Numbered from the stretch's first letter, positions 1 to 8,377 are shown. The stretch: DNA of 25,758 bases from an uncultured Prevotella sp. (GCA_947304695.1 CAMZBS010000022.1:1-25758), one strand, 5' to 3'. Notes: a model not told the origin generated them from the sequence alone. Program-made: numbers and translations.

Positions 1-291
1 CTCTCAAAGGCCCAATTCGGTTCCTTGCCAGGTGCCGTCTTCACCATCGACCTCGAGTCGAAGGAAGCCGCCTTCGCCTTCATTGACAGGCTCAAGATAA
101 TCCGTCGCGCCACCAACCTCTTCGATCGTAAGTCATTGGCCATCCATCCTGCCTCCACCATCTTCGGCCTCTTTACCGATGAACAGCGTGCCGCAATGTC
201 TGTCCCTGACACCACCGTACGCCTCATCATCGGTCTTGAAGACGGTGCAGCCCTGTTGGAGGACATCAAACAGGGCATTAAAAAAGAGTGA
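1..291 (+). CDS. Cys/Met metabolism PLP-dependent enzyme, C-terminal fragment
   Basis: The window opens inside this gene; frame 1 is open from base 1 to the TGA at 289-291, giving the last 96 residues. The fragment has the C-terminal signature of the Cys/Met metabolism PLP family (O-acetylhomoserine sulfhydrylase, cystathionine gamma-synthase, methionine gamma-lyase): a GAVFTIDL strand, then the substrate-carboxylate loop IHPASTIFG, and VRLIIGLED near the end. In the family these enzymes make or break C-S bonds of homocysteine or cysteine precursors in the cytoplasm. The IHPAST loop and the spacing look closest to the MetY (O-acetylhomoserine thiol-lyase) branch. The PLP lysine lies outside the window, so the exact reaction cannot be decided. 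It is convergent with the regulator at 318-962 and ends inside the shared terminator stem. Confidence 0.82.
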   Translation, partial: LSKAQFGSLPGAVFTIDLESKEAAFAFIDRLKIIRRATNLFDRKSLAIHPASTIFGLFTDEQRAAMSVPDTTVRLIIGLEDGAALLEDIKQGIKKE

Positions 292-313
292 AGCAGTTTT
301 CTTCACTCTTTTT
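281..313. terminator. bidirectional intrinsic terminator
   Basis: A perfect 13-bp inverted repeat (arms 281-293 and 301-313, AAAAAGAGTGAAG with its complement) encloses a 7-nt loop. The arm ends give U-runs in both directions: CTCTTTTT on the plus strand and CTCTTTTTT on the minus strand. It lies between two convergent genes, and the plus-strand stop codon is part of the left arm. Confidence 0.88.
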
Positions 314-317
314 CCTT

Positions 318-962
318 TTAAATATAGAATTCCGATGAGTCTACGAGTCCGGCACGGAGGGCGTATTTGATGACCTCATGGGCTGTGTTAACGCCTAACT
401 TGCGGAAGATGTTCTTGCGGTGGGTGGTGATGGTGTGGACACTGGAGAAGCGTTCACTGGCTATCTCTTTCGTTGACTTGCCCTGGGCAATGGCCCTCAC
501 AATATCCGTCTCGGTCTCAGTCAAGATGCTGGGACGCTCTTCCTCTGCCTGCTGCTGGTTGATGATGACCTCCAGTGCCCGCTGACTGATGTAGCGCTGA
601 TGGCGTTCAACGGTCTGCAGGGCATCGCGCACCTCGCTGAGCGGCCCGTCCTTGAACACAATGCTGAACTGATGGGACGAATAGACCACACGACGCATGA
701 AGGCTGGCGTCAGCTCGTCGCTGATGAGAATCCACTGCGCCAACGCAAAACGCTCGCCCACAATAAGCAGTTGGTCGACATCAGCGAAGTCGAACAGGGT
801 GAAGTCGAGCAGTACGGTGGCATCCTCATGCTCCTTCAGCAGCTCTACGAGTCCTGCCCTATCGGTAGCCACGTAGAGTTTGTTTTCTTCTTTCTGTTTA
901 ATCAGGCTGATTAACGCCAGACGTGTCAGTTCCTGATTGTCTGCAATAATATATTTTCCCAT
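318..962 (-). CDS. NarL/LuxR-type response regulator
   Basis: A 214-residue protein with an N-terminal receiver-like domain (about 1-120) and a C-terminal LuxR/GerE helix-turn-helix (about 145-205, LTETETDIVRAIAQGKSTKEIA followed by the recognition helix SVHTITTHRKNIFRKLGV, read as two separate motifs). The likely phospho-acceptor is Asp53 in VLLDFTLFDF and the conserved lysine is Lys104 in VFKDG. Only one acidic residue is obvious near the N-terminus (IIADNQ, Asp8), where classical receivers carry two, so phosphorylation may be weak or unconventional. An ATG at 977 is in frame but sits about at the predicted transcription start, so the ATG at 962 is preferred. No histidine kinase lies nearby, so it is an orphan with unknown targets. 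Confidence 0.87.
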   Translation of the reverse strand: MGKYIIADNQELTRLALISLIKQKEENKLYVATDRAGLVELLKEHEDATVLLDFTLFDFADVDQLLIVGERFALAQWILISDELTPAFMRRVVYSSHQFSIVFKDGPLSEVRDALQTVERHQRYISQRALEVIINQQQAEEERPSILTETETDIVRAIAQGKSTKEIASERFSSVHTITTHRKNIFRKLGVNTAHEVIKYALRAGLVDSSEFYI

Positions 963-978
963 TGCTTCTTTTTGCATG

Positions 979-1010
979 CAAAATTAAGACATTTAGAATT
1001 ATCAGCCAAA
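979..1010 (-). promoter_or_regulatory. Bacteroidetes promoter for the LuxR-type regulator
   Basis: Read on the minus strand there is a -33-like TTTG (1010-1007), a 20-nt spacer and a -7 box TAATTTTG (986-979), matching the TTTG-N19/20-TAnnTTTG pattern. Transcription would begin near 973-975, which leaves about 12 nt before the ATG at 962. Confidence 0.65.
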
Positions 1011-1122
1011 TTTTGCTTGAAATTCAGAAGACATCCCTGAATTCCCGAAACATGCAGAAAATATTTCCAAACCGCACTTTCCCAAGAGCCTCAAACAGAA
1101 TATTATTCTCTATCGGCTGGAA

Positions 1123-1872
1123 TTACTCCACAATCTTAGGATACTTGCGTGTCCAGCCGTCCCAGCGCAGACGCATCACGCCAAAGAAAGCCTCGCCGAA
1201 GATGCCACCAGACATCTTTGACGTGCCCTCACGACGGTTGACGAAGATGACAGGTACTTCCTTGATCTTGAAGCCAATCTTATAAGCCGTGTACTTCATC
1301 TCAATCTGGAAGGCATAGCCCTTGAAGCGGATCTTGTCGAGCTCGATGGTCTTCAGCACTCGACGCTTGTAGCACTTGAACCCAGCGGTGGTGTCGTGAA
1401 CCTTGAAACCGGTGACGCAGCGCACGTACTTCGAAGCGAAATAGCTCATGAGCACACGTCCGATGGGCCAGTTCACCACGTTCACACCACTTATATATCG
1501 TGAGCCGATGGCCACATCGTAGCCCTCTTCGGCACAAGCAGCATAGAGGCGGGGCAGGTCGTTGGGGTCATGGCTGAAGTCGGCATCCATCTCGAAGATG
1601 TAGCCATAGTCGCGCTCCAAAGCCCACTTGAATCCTGCTATATAGGCCGTGCCCAGTCCCAACTTGCCGCTTCGTTCCAAGATGAACAGGCGGTCGGCAA
1701 ACTCACTGGCCATGAGCCCCTTCACGATGCTGGCCGTGCCGTCGGGCGATCCGTCGTCGATGACAAGGATGTGGAAGCACTTCTCCAGCCCGAAGACGGC
1801 CCGGATGATTTTCTCGATATTTTCCTTTTCGTTGTAGGTTGGAATGATAACAATGCTGTCGCTTTTGTTCAT
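1123..1872 (-). CDS. GT2 glycosyltransferase, polyprenyl-phosphate mannose synthase (DPM1) type
   Basis: A 249-residue, single-domain GT-A enzyme. It shows PTYNEKENI (11-19), the nucleotide-sugar motif VIDDGSPDGT (37-46), the metal-binding DAD in EMDADFSHDP (94-103), GSRYISG (123-129) and REGTSKMSGG near the C-terminus. This set is that of dolichol/polyprenol-phosphate mannosyltransferases, which transfer a sugar from a GDP- or UDP-sugar to a polyprenyl phosphate at the cytoplasmic face of the membrane. The donated sugar then serves glycosylation outside the cytoplasm. There is no C-terminal membrane segment, so partner proteins would have to supply the membrane step. A TTG at 1893 is in frame but lies within the -7 box region, so the ATG at 1872 is chosen. 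The donor sugar is not decided by sequence. Confidence 0.88.
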   Translation of the reverse strand: MNKSDSIVIIPTYNEKENIEKIIRAVFGLEKCFHILVIDDGSPDGTASIVKGLMASEFADRLFILERSGKLGLGTAYIAGFKWALERDYGYIFEMDADFSHDPNDLPRLYAACAEEGYDVAIGSRYISGVNVVNWPIGRVLMSYFASKYVRCVTGFKVHDTTAGFKCYKRRVLKTIELDKIRFKGYAFQIEMKYTAYKIGFKIKEVPVIFVNRREGTSKMSGGIFGEAFFGVMRLRWDGWTRKYPKIVE

Positions 1873-1890
1873 ATCTTTATGGTTTTCGTG

Positions 1891-1898
1891 CAAAGTTA
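1891..1898 (-). promoter_or_regulatory. -7 box of the glycosyltransferase promoter
   Basis: Minus-strand TAACTTTG followed by C matches TAnnTTTGC and lies 18 bases upstream of the ATG at 1872. No clear -33 TTTG occurs at the usual distance. It is back to back with the mfd promoter at 1963-1970. Confidence 0.6.
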
Positions 1899-1962
1899 GT
1901 TATTTTTATTGATGAATGAGGCCTACAAAGGCGTTTTTTTTCTTAATTATCCTTTTTTTTAC

Positions 1963-1970
1963 TATCTTTG
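1963..1970 (+). promoter_or_regulatory. -7 box of the mfd promoter
   Basis: TATCTTTG followed by C matches TAnnTTTGC. Twenty bases upstream lies TTTC (1939-1942), a weak -33 match. Two runs of eight T (1934-1941 and 1953-1960) fill the region, the second inside the spacer. The predicted start near 1976 means that the in-frame ATGs at 1909 and 1972 are unlikely to be used. Confidence 0.6.
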
Positions 1971-2019
1971 CATGCTCAAAGGGGTCTTAAACAAGAGTGA
2001 CAGGCTCCGAAAACCGACG

Positions 2020-5000
2020 ATGAACATACAAGAACTACAATCCCTATACGCCCGTTTGCCACAGGCTGGTGTACTGACCAAGGTTCTGGAAAAAGGCCAG
2101 AGTCCCGTCTTTCTCGAAGGTCTGCTGGGTTCCAGCGCATCCATGTTTTTCTGCGCCCTGGCCCAGAAGTCGGCTACCACCATGCTGTTTGTGCTGCAGG
2201 ATGCCGACGAGGCAGGCTATTTCTATCATGATCTGACCCAGGTCATGGGCACCCAATGCGTGCTGTTCTTCCCGTCAAGCTACCGGCGGGCCATCAAGTA
2301 TGCCCAGAAAGACCCTGCCAGCGAAATTCTGCGTACCGAGGTGCTTTCCAGGATGAGGAATGAGCAGGGGGGGACGAATGCTGATTCCCAGTCCTCACTC
2401 TACGTGGTGACCTATCCCGAAGCCGTGGCCGAGATGGTGGTGACGCGCCGAAGCCTTGACGCCCGCACACTGGTGCTGACGCAGGGGCAGACCGTTGCCG
2501 TTGAGCAGGCCACCGACACGCTGCGCGACTTCGGTTTCCGCGAGGTGGACTACGTCTACGAACCGGGGCAGTTCGCCATGCGCGGCAGCATTCTCGATGT
2601 CTATTCCTTCAGCCACGAATATCCTTACCGTATCGACTTCTTCGGCAACGAGATTGACTCCATACGCACCTTTGAGGTGGAAGACCAGCTGTCGAAGGAG
2701 CGACAAGAGTGGATGGAGATAGTGCCAGAACTGTCGACGGTCGAGGAGAAAGAGTCGCTGATGAAGTTCCTGCCATCAGATACCGTGCTCGTGGTGAAGG
2801 ACTATCTATATGTGCGCGACGCCATCGACCGCACCTATCAGGAAGGCTTCTCCTCCCAGGCCCTGATGGAACGTATGGAGGGAGCCACCGAAATGGAGCG
2901 GCGCGACATTGAACGCCAGATGCAGCGCGACAGCCAGATTATCACCGGCGCGCAGTTCATGGCCGACAGCAGCGGCTTCCGCCGCATAGAATTCGGCCAT
3001 CGCCCTTCCACCCAGCCACGTGCCGCCATCCGCTTCAACATCAGCGTGCAGCCCCTGTTCCACAAGAACTTCGACCTCCTTTCACAGACGTTCGAGGACT
3101 TCCACCTGAAAGGCTACAAGCTGTTTGTGCTGGCCGACAGCCAGAAGCAGAACGAGCGACTGAAGGACATCCTGAACACAGAGTTCACACCCGTAGAAAA
3201 GACCCTACACGAAGGGTTCGTCGACAACGACTTGCGCCTTTGCCTGTTTACCGACCACCAGATATTCGACCGTTTCCACAAGTACAACCTCAAGAGCGAC
3301 AAGGCCCGTAGCGGCAAGGTGGCCCTGACACTGAAAGAGATTCAGCAGTTTGAGCTGGGCGACTACGTGGTCCACGTAGACCACGGTGTGGGCAAGTTTG
3401 GCGGACTGGTTCGCATGCCCATTGCCAACAGCCAGCAATATCAGGAGATGATCAAGATCATCTACCAGCGGGGCGATGCCATCTATGTGTCCATCCATTC
3501 CTTATATAAGGTGTCGAAGTACAAGTCTCAGGACGACGGCCAGCCACCACGCATGTCAACACTGGGCACCGGCCAGTGGGAACGCCTGAAGGAGCGCACC
3601 AAGCAGCACATCAAGGACATAGCCCGCGACCTGATCAAGCTCTACGCCACCCGCCGACATCAGAAAGGCTTTGCCTTCAGTCACGACAGCTACCTGCAGC
3701 ACGAGCTGGAGGCAAGCTTCCTCTATGAGGACACACCCGACCAGCTGAAAGCCACGCAGGACGTGAAGGCCGACATGGAGATGGCACGCCCCATGGACCG
3801 CCTGGTGTGCGGCGACGTAGGCTTCGGCAAGACCGAGGTGGCCGTGCGCGCTGCTTTCAAGGCAGCCGTCGACGGCAAGCAAGTGGCCGTGCTGGTGCCC
3901 ACCACGGTGCTGGCCTATCAGCACTACCGCACCTTCTCCGGCCGACTGAAGGACATGCCCGTCAGGGTAGACTACCTCACCCGGGCCCGTTCGGCCAAGC
4001 AGACCAAGCAGCTGCTGACCGACCTTGAAGCTGGAAAGATTGATATAATAATAGGTACGCACAAGCTCATCGGCAAGACGGTGAAGTTCCACGACCTGGG
4101 CCTTCTCATCATCGACGAGGAACAGAAGTTCGGCGTTTCAACCAAGGAGAAGCTGCGCCAGATGAAGACCAACGTCGACACGCTCACCATGAGTGCTACC
4201 CCCATTCCGCGCACCCTGCAGTTCTCGCTCGTTGGAGCCCGTGACATGAGCGTCATCCAGACTCCCCCACCCAATCGCTATCCCATCCAGACCGAGATTC
4301 ACACCTTCGGCCCCGAAATCATAGCCGATGCCATCAACTTCGAACTGTCGCGCAACGGGCAGGTGTACTTCGTCAACAACCGCATCTCAGACCTGACCCA
4401 CATTGCCGAGATGATCCACAAGTACATACCCGATGCCCGTGTGGCCATCGGCCACGGACAGATGAAGCCAGAGGAGCTGGAACAGATCGTACTCGACTTC
4501 TCCAACCACGACTACGACGTGCTGCTCTCCACCACCATTGTGGAGAACGGCATCGACATTCCCAATGCCAATACCATCATCATCAACAGCGCGCACTACT
4601 TCGGACTGTCCGACCTGCACCAGATGCGCGGCCGTGTGGGACGCGGCAACCGCAAGGCGTTCTGCTATCTGCTGGCCCCGCCTCTGGCCGCCCTGCCGCC
4701 CGAGTCGCGCCGCCGCCTGGAGGCACTGGAGAACTTCAGCGACCTGGGCAGCGGCATCAACATTGCCATGCAAGACCTTGACATCCGCGGTGCAGGCAAT
4801 CTCCTGGGAGCCGAGCAGAGCGGCTTCATCAGCGACCTGGGCTATGAGACCTACCAGAAAATACTGAACGAGGCAATGGCCGAACTCAACAACGAGATGA
4901 GCAATGAGCCATTAGAAACAGGTAACAGGCTCCCCACTTCTCATTATTCCTCATTTGTAAGCGACTGCACCCTTGAGTCCGACCTTGAGATGTATTTCCC

Positions 5001-5415
5001 AGACCATTACGTGCCCAACGATTCGGAGCGCATGCTGCTCTATCGGGAGCTGGACAACACACGCAACGACCAGGAGTTGGAGGCCTACCGCAACCGACTG
5101 AAAGACCGCTTCGGCCCTGTTCCGCATGTAGCCGAAGAGCTGTTGCAGGTGGTACCGCTGCGCCGTTGCGGCAAGCAGCTGGGATGCGAGCAGATTATGC
5201 TGAAGCAAGGCCGCATGTTCCTCTTCTTCGTGAGCAACGCCCACAGTCCGTTCTACCAGAGTCCTGCCTTCGGCCACATCCTCGACTATGTGGCCAGCCA
5301 TCCCGCCCGCTGCAACTTCCGCGACCAGCAGGGCCGCCGCTCACTGGTCATCGCCCAGGTGCCCACCGTGGCCGAGGCAGTGGGCATTCTGCAAGGCATT
5401 GTACAGCAGAGCTGA
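2020..5415 (+). CDS. mfd: transcription-repair coupling factor Mfd
   Basis: With the ATG at 2020 the protein is 1131 residues, normal for Mfd. The N-terminal part has the UvrB-like fold region (residues about 1-350, with GSILDVYSF and YRIDFFGNEIDSIRTF). Next comes the RNA-polymerase-interacting Tudor-like region (LGDYVVHVDHGVGKFGGL, about 445-465). The RecG-like motor carries Walker A GDVGFGKTEVA (about 598), the DEEQKFG box (about 699), SATPIPRTLQF and QMRGRVGRGNRKAFCYLL. The last section is the TRCF C-terminal domain. Mfd removes RNA polymerase stalled at DNA lesions and recruits UvrA. Two stretches look inserted relative to the family: around 2352-2400 and around 4893-4958, the second built from ATGAG-type inverted repeats. 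The frame stays open. A longer in-frame start at 1909 is rejected because it precedes the promoter. Confidence 0.97.
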   Translation: MNIQELQSLYARLPQAGVLTKVLEKGQSPVFLEGLLGSSASMFFCALAQKSATTMLFVLQDADEAGYFYHDLTQVMGTQCVLFFPSSYRRAIKYAQKDPASEILRTEVLSRMRNEQGGTNADSQSSLYVVTYPEAVAEMVVTRRSLDARTLVLTQGQTVAVEQATDTLRDFGFREVDYVYEPGQFAMRGSILDVYSFSHEYPYRIDFFGNEIDSIRTFEVEDQLSKERQEWMEIVPELSTVEEKESLMKFLPSDTVLVVKDYLYVRDAIDRTYQEGFSSQALMERMEGATEMERRDIERQMQRDSQIITGAQFMADSSGFRRIEFGHRPSTQPRAAIRFNISVQPLFHKNFDLLSQTFEDFHLKGYKLFVLADSQKQNERLKDILNTEFTPVEKTLHEGFVDNDLRLCLFTDHQIFDRFHKYNLKSDKARSGKVALTLKEIQQFELGDYVVHVDHGVGKFGGLVRMPIANSQQYQEMIKIIYQRGDAIYVSIHSLYKVSKYKSQDDGQPPRMSTLGTGQWERLKERTKQHIKDIARDLIKLYATRRHQKGFAFSHDSYLQHELEASFLYEDTPDQLKATQDVKADMEMARPMDRLVCGDVGFGKTEVAVRAAFKAAVDGKQVAVLVPTTVLAYQHYRTFSGRLKDMPVRVDYLTRARSAKQTKQLLTDLEAGKIDIIIGTHKLIGKTVKFHDLGLLIIDEEQKFGVSTKEKLRQMKTNVDTLTMSATPIPRTLQFSLVGARDMSVIQTPPPNRYPIQTEIHTFGPEIIADAINFELSRNGQVYFVNNRISDLTHIAEMIHKYIPDARVAIGHGQMKPEELEQIVLDFSNHDYDVLLSTTIVENGIDIPNANTIIINSAHYFGLSDLHQMRGRVGRGNRKAFCYLLAPPLAALPPESRRRLEALENFSDLGSGINIAMQDLDIRGAGNLLGAEQSGFISDLGYETYQKILNEAMAELNNEMSNEPLETGNRLPTSHYSSFVSDCTLESDLEMYFPDHYVPNDSERMLLYRELDNTRNDQELEAYRNRLKDRFGPVPHVAEELLQVVPLRRCGKQLGCEQIMLKQGRMFLFFVSNAHSPFYQSPAFGHILDYVASHPARCNFRDQQGRRSLVIAQVPTVAEAVGILQGIVQQS

Positions 5416-5435
5416 TGAGGATTGGGGTATGACAC

Positions 5436-5472
5436 AACAAAGCCTCAGCTGGAAGACAACCGAGGCTCTGTT
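5436..5472. terminator. hairpin between convergent mfd and trpB2
   Basis: Arms 5436-5446 and 5462-5472 enclose a 15-nt loop. On the minus strand all 11 positions pair (one as G-U); on the plus strand one A-C mismatch appears. Neither side has a strong U-run, so this is a possible rather than a good terminator. Confidence 0.4.
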
Positions 5473-5498
5473 GAAAAACTCTTTGGAACAAAATCCGT

Positions 5499-6863
5499 TC
5501 AGACAATCTGCTCTAGCTCTGAAACGTTGTGAGCTATCTCTTCATCGCTGACTCGATAGTTCTGGAGGTCGCCATTGACGAAGAGATCGTAGCTGGGCAT
5601 GTCAATAAGTCCGTGGCCGGAGAGATTGAAAAGGATGACCTTCTCCTCGCCAGTTTCCTTGCACCTCTGGGCTTCGCGAATGGTAGCTGCAATAGCATGG
5701 CAGCTCTCGGGAGCGGGAATGATGCCTTCGGTACGGGCAAAAAGCATGCCTGCCTCGAAGGTCTCAATCTGCGGAATGTCGACACCATGCATGAATCCGT
5801 CCTTGATGAGCTGGCTCACAATCATGCCTGCACCGTGATAGCGCAGACCACCTGCATGGATGTTGGCTGGCTTGAACTGGTGGCCAAGGGTGAACATGGG
5901 CAGCAGGGGCGTGTAGCCTGCCTCGTCGCCGAAGTCGTACTGGAACTTTCCGCGCGTGAGCTTGGGACAGCTCTCGGGCTCGGCTGCAATGAACTCGGTC
6001 TTCTTGCCATCCTTAATATTGTGGCGCATGAAGGGAAAAGCCAGTCCACCGAAGTTGGAACCACCGCCGAAGCAGGCAATCACGGTGTCAGGATACTCTC
6101 CGGCCATAGCCATCTGCTTCTCAGCTTCAAGACCGATGATGGTCTGATGCAGGCCCACGTGGTTGAGCACCGAACCCAGGGTGTACTTGCAGTTGGGCGT
6201 GGTGGTGGCCAGCTCTACGGCCTCGCTGATAGCTGTTCCCAAAGAACCCGAGTGAGTGGGGTCGACGGTCAGGATGTCCTTACCAGCGCGTGTAGACATG
6301 GAGGGCGAACCCGTTACGGCAGCTCCGAATGTGCGCATGGCGATGGAACGGTAGGGCTTCTGCTGCATGGTAATCTTCACCTGATAGACAGCACAGTCCA
6401 GTCCGTAGAGCTTGGCGGCATAACTCAGGGCCATGCCCCACTGTCCGGCTCCAGTCTCGGTGGTCACATTGGTAGTTCCCTCCTGCTTGGCATAGTAGCA
6501 CTGAGGCAGGGCAGAGTTAATCTTGTGAGAGCCCAGAGGGTTGGTCGACTCGTTCTTGAAGTAGATGTGAGCCGGTGTGCCGATGGCCTCCTCCAGTGCG
6601 TAGGCACGCACTAGGGGCGTTGAACGGTAGTACTTGTATTTGTCGAGCACCTCTTCGGGGATGTCAATCCATGCGTGTTCCTGATCCAGTTCCTGCACAC
6701 AGCACTCACGCGGGAAGATATGTGCCAGGTCGTCGACACCAAGCGGCTGCTTGGTAGCCGGATGGATGGGCGGCAGGGGCTTGTTGGGCATGTCGGCCTG
6801 AATGTTGTACCACTGTGTAGGAATCTCGCTCTCTTGGAGGATGAATTTCTTCTGTTTGCTCAT
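5499..6863 (-). CDS. trpB: tryptophan synthase beta chain-like protein, TrpB2 type
   Basis: A 454-residue fold-type II PLP enzyme. The PLP lysine is Lys114 in NPLGSHKIN, the substrate loop is ETGAGQWG (136-143) and the phosphate-binding loop is FGGGSNFGG (265-273). The long N-terminal extension (FILQESEIPTQWYNI and PLPPIHPATKQPLG) marks the TrpB2 subclass rather than TrpB1. TrpB enzymes make tryptophan from indole and serine. TrpB2 forms usually stand apart from trpA and may work alone, as a salvage enzyme or with a divergent TrpA. Here it is a single gene with no other trp gene in the window, divergent from a sodium symporter and convergent with mfd. The leader is short (about 27 nt), and no attenuator or trp leader peptide is visible. 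Confidence 0.93.
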   Translation of the reverse strand: MSKQKKFILQESEIPTQWYNIQADMPNKPLPPIHPATKQPLGVDDLAHIFPRECCVQELDQEHAWIDIPEEVLDKYKYYRSTPLVRAYALEEAIGTPAHIYFKNESTNPLGSHKINSALPQCYYAKQEGTTNVTTETGAGQWGMALSYAAKLYGLDCAVYQVKITMQQKPYRSIAMRTFGAAVTGSPSMSTRAGKDILTVDPTHSGSLGTAISEAVELATTTPNCKYTLGSVLNHVGLHQTIIGLEAEKQMAMAGEYPDTVIACFGGGSNFGGLAFPFMRHNIKDGKKTEFIAAEPESCPKLTRGKFQYDFGDEAGYTPLLPMFTLGHQFKPANIHAGGLRYHGAGMIVSQLIKDGFMHGVDIPQIETFEAGMLFARTEGIIPAPESCHAIAATIREAQRCKETGEEKVILFNLSGHGLIDMPSYDLFVNGDLQNYRVSDEEIAHNVSELEQIV

Positions 6864-6895
6864 GATTTCTTGTTTTGGTTATTAAATGATGCATG

Positions 6896-6903
6896 CAAAA
6901 TTA
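6896..6903 (-). promoter_or_regulatory. -7 box of the trpB2 promoter
   Basis: Minus-strand TAATTTTG followed by C, 32 bases upstream of the trpB2 ATG at 6863. No -33 TTTG at standard spacing. It is divergent from the symporter -7 box at 6946-6953; only 43 bases separate the two. Confidence 0.6.
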
Positions 6904-6945
6904 CAATTTTATTCGCAAACGAACGAATATTTACAAGTTTTTTTG

Positions 6946-6953
6946 TATTTTTG
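6946..6953 (+). promoter_or_regulatory. -7 box of the symporter promoter
   Basis: TATTTTTG fits TAnnTTTG. The first plausible start codon (6962) is only 8 bases beyond the box, so the mRNA leader would be nearly absent. Confidence 0.5.
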
Positions 6954-6961
6954 TGCCCATT

Positions 6962-8377
6962 ATGATGATAACTGCAGCAATTCTTGCATATTTTTGCATT
7001 CTTTTCTGTATAAGCCGGTGGGTTTCACGCCGTGCCACTAACGAAACTTTCTATCAGGGTGAGCGTCGCTCGGCCTGGCCCATGGTGGCCTTTGGCATGG
7101 TGGGGGCCTCGATTTCGGGGGTCACACTGGTAAGTGTGCCGGGCATGGTGCTGACGTCGGACATGGCCTACTTGCAACTGTGCATGGGCTTTGTGGTGGG
7201 CTATGTGGTGGTGGCCACAGTGCTGCTGCCGGTCTACTACCGGTTAAACCTGGTGAGCATCTATGCCTATTTGGGACAGCGCATGGGCCGTCGCAGTTAC
7301 CAGACGGGGGCGTGGTTCTTCCTGCTGTCGAAGGTGGTCGGGGCATCGGTGAAGTTCTACGTAGTTTGCATAATCATGCAACAATTCGTTTTTTCCGCAC
7401 TGGGCGTGCCTTTCCCTGTGACAGTGACAGGACTGGTGGCACTCATCTGGCTTTACACCCACCGGGGAGGCATCCGAACACTGGTGTTCACAGACATGTT
7501 TCAGACGTTCTGCCTCTTTGCCGCCATGCTCCTTATTATATATAAAGTGGTGGGGGCATTGAACCTGGACTTCATGGAAGCTGTCAGAGCGGTGGCTGAA
7601 GACAGCCGTAGCCGTGTGATGGTGCTCGACGACTGGACGTCGCGACAGTATTTCTGGAAGCAGTTCCTGAGCGGTGTGTTTATCGTGGTGGTCATGACAG
7701 GACTAGACCAGGACATGATGCAGAAGAACCTGACGTGCCGCACGCTGCGCTCAGCCCAGAAGGACATGTGCAGCTACGGTGTGGCCTTCGTGCCTGCCAA
7801 CCTGCTGTTTCTGACCCTGGGTGTGCTGCTGGCACAGCTGTCCGAAGCACAGGGTGTGGCCCTGCCCGAGGCAGGCGACCAGCTGCTGCCGCTGTTCGTG
7901 GAGCAGGCGGGGCCGCTGGTGCTGCTGCTGTTCACCATTGGCATTGTGGCGGCTTCGTTCTCCAGTGCAGACTCAGCACTGACGTCGCTCACCACCTGTT
8001 TCTGCCTAGACATCTGCTGCCGACCGCACGACGAACGGCTGCGCCGCATGGCTCATGCAGGCTTTTGCATGGTCTTCGTGACGTTCATTCTGCTGTTTGA
8101 CCTGCTGAACTCAACCAGCCTCATCGATGCCATCTACATTCTGGTGAGCTATACCTACGGCCCGCTATTAGGACTCTTTGCCTTCGGACTCTTCACCCGC
8201 CTGAAGGTATGCGACCGATGGGTGCCACTGGTGTGCGTGGCATCACCCCTGCTGTGCCTGGCTACAGAGACAATAGTGGGTCAGCTTGCAGGGTACCGCT
8301 TTGGCTACGAGCTGCTGATGCTGAATAGCATGCTGACTTTCATGGGGCTCTGGCTGCTCAGGGAAAGAAGGGGATAG
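6962..8377 (+). CDS. sodium:solute symporter (SSS family)
   Basis: With the ATG at 6962 the protein has 471 residues, the usual SSS length, and about a dozen hydrophobic segments. It begins with a membrane helix (ITAAILAYFCILF). The family pattern continues with GASISGVTLVSVPGMV, GLDQDMMQKNLTCR (the conserved loop after TM6) and IVAASFSSADSALTSL, where the Ser residues correspond to the Na2 sodium site in TM8. SSS proteins import sugars, amino acids, vitamins or sialic acid using the sodium gradient. The substrate cannot be read from sequence. An upstream in-frame ATG at 6893 would add 23 residues, but it lies before the -7 box and overlaps the trpB2 promoter, so it is rejected. Divergence from trpB2 makes a link to tryptophan conceivable but unproven. 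Confidence 0.9.
   Translation: MMITAAILAYFCILFCISRWVSRRATNETFYQGERRSAWPMVAFGMVGASISGVTLVSVPGMVLTSDMAYLQLCMGFVVGYVVVATVLLPVYYRLNLVSIYAYLGQRMGRRSYQTGAWFFLLSKVVGASVKFYVVCIIMQQFVFSALGVPFPVTVTGLVALIWLYTHRGGIRTLVFTDMFQTFCLFAAMLLIIYKVVGALNLDFMEAVRAVAEDSRSRVMVLDDWTSRQYFWKQFLSGVFIVVVMTGLDQDMMQKNLTCRTLRSAQKDMCSYGVAFVPANLLFLTLGVLLAQLSEAQGVALPEAGDQLLPLFVEQAGPLVLLLFTIGIVAASFSSADSALTSLTTCFCLDICCRPHDERLRRMAHAGFCMVFVTFILLFDLLNSTSLIDAIYILVSYTYGPLLGLFAFGLFTRLKVCDRWVPLVCVASPLLCLATETIVGQLAGYRFGYELLMLNSMLTFMGLWLLRERRG

Noticed and set aside
3556..4092. A 178-codon open frame opposite mfd
   Set aside because: Antisense to the helicase motor core of Mfd, with no independent support.
5529..6614. A 361-codon open frame on the plus strand opposite trpB2
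   Set aside because: Shadow of a well-supported enzyme; its composition (Gly/Leu/His-rich, no motif) is typical of an antisense frame.
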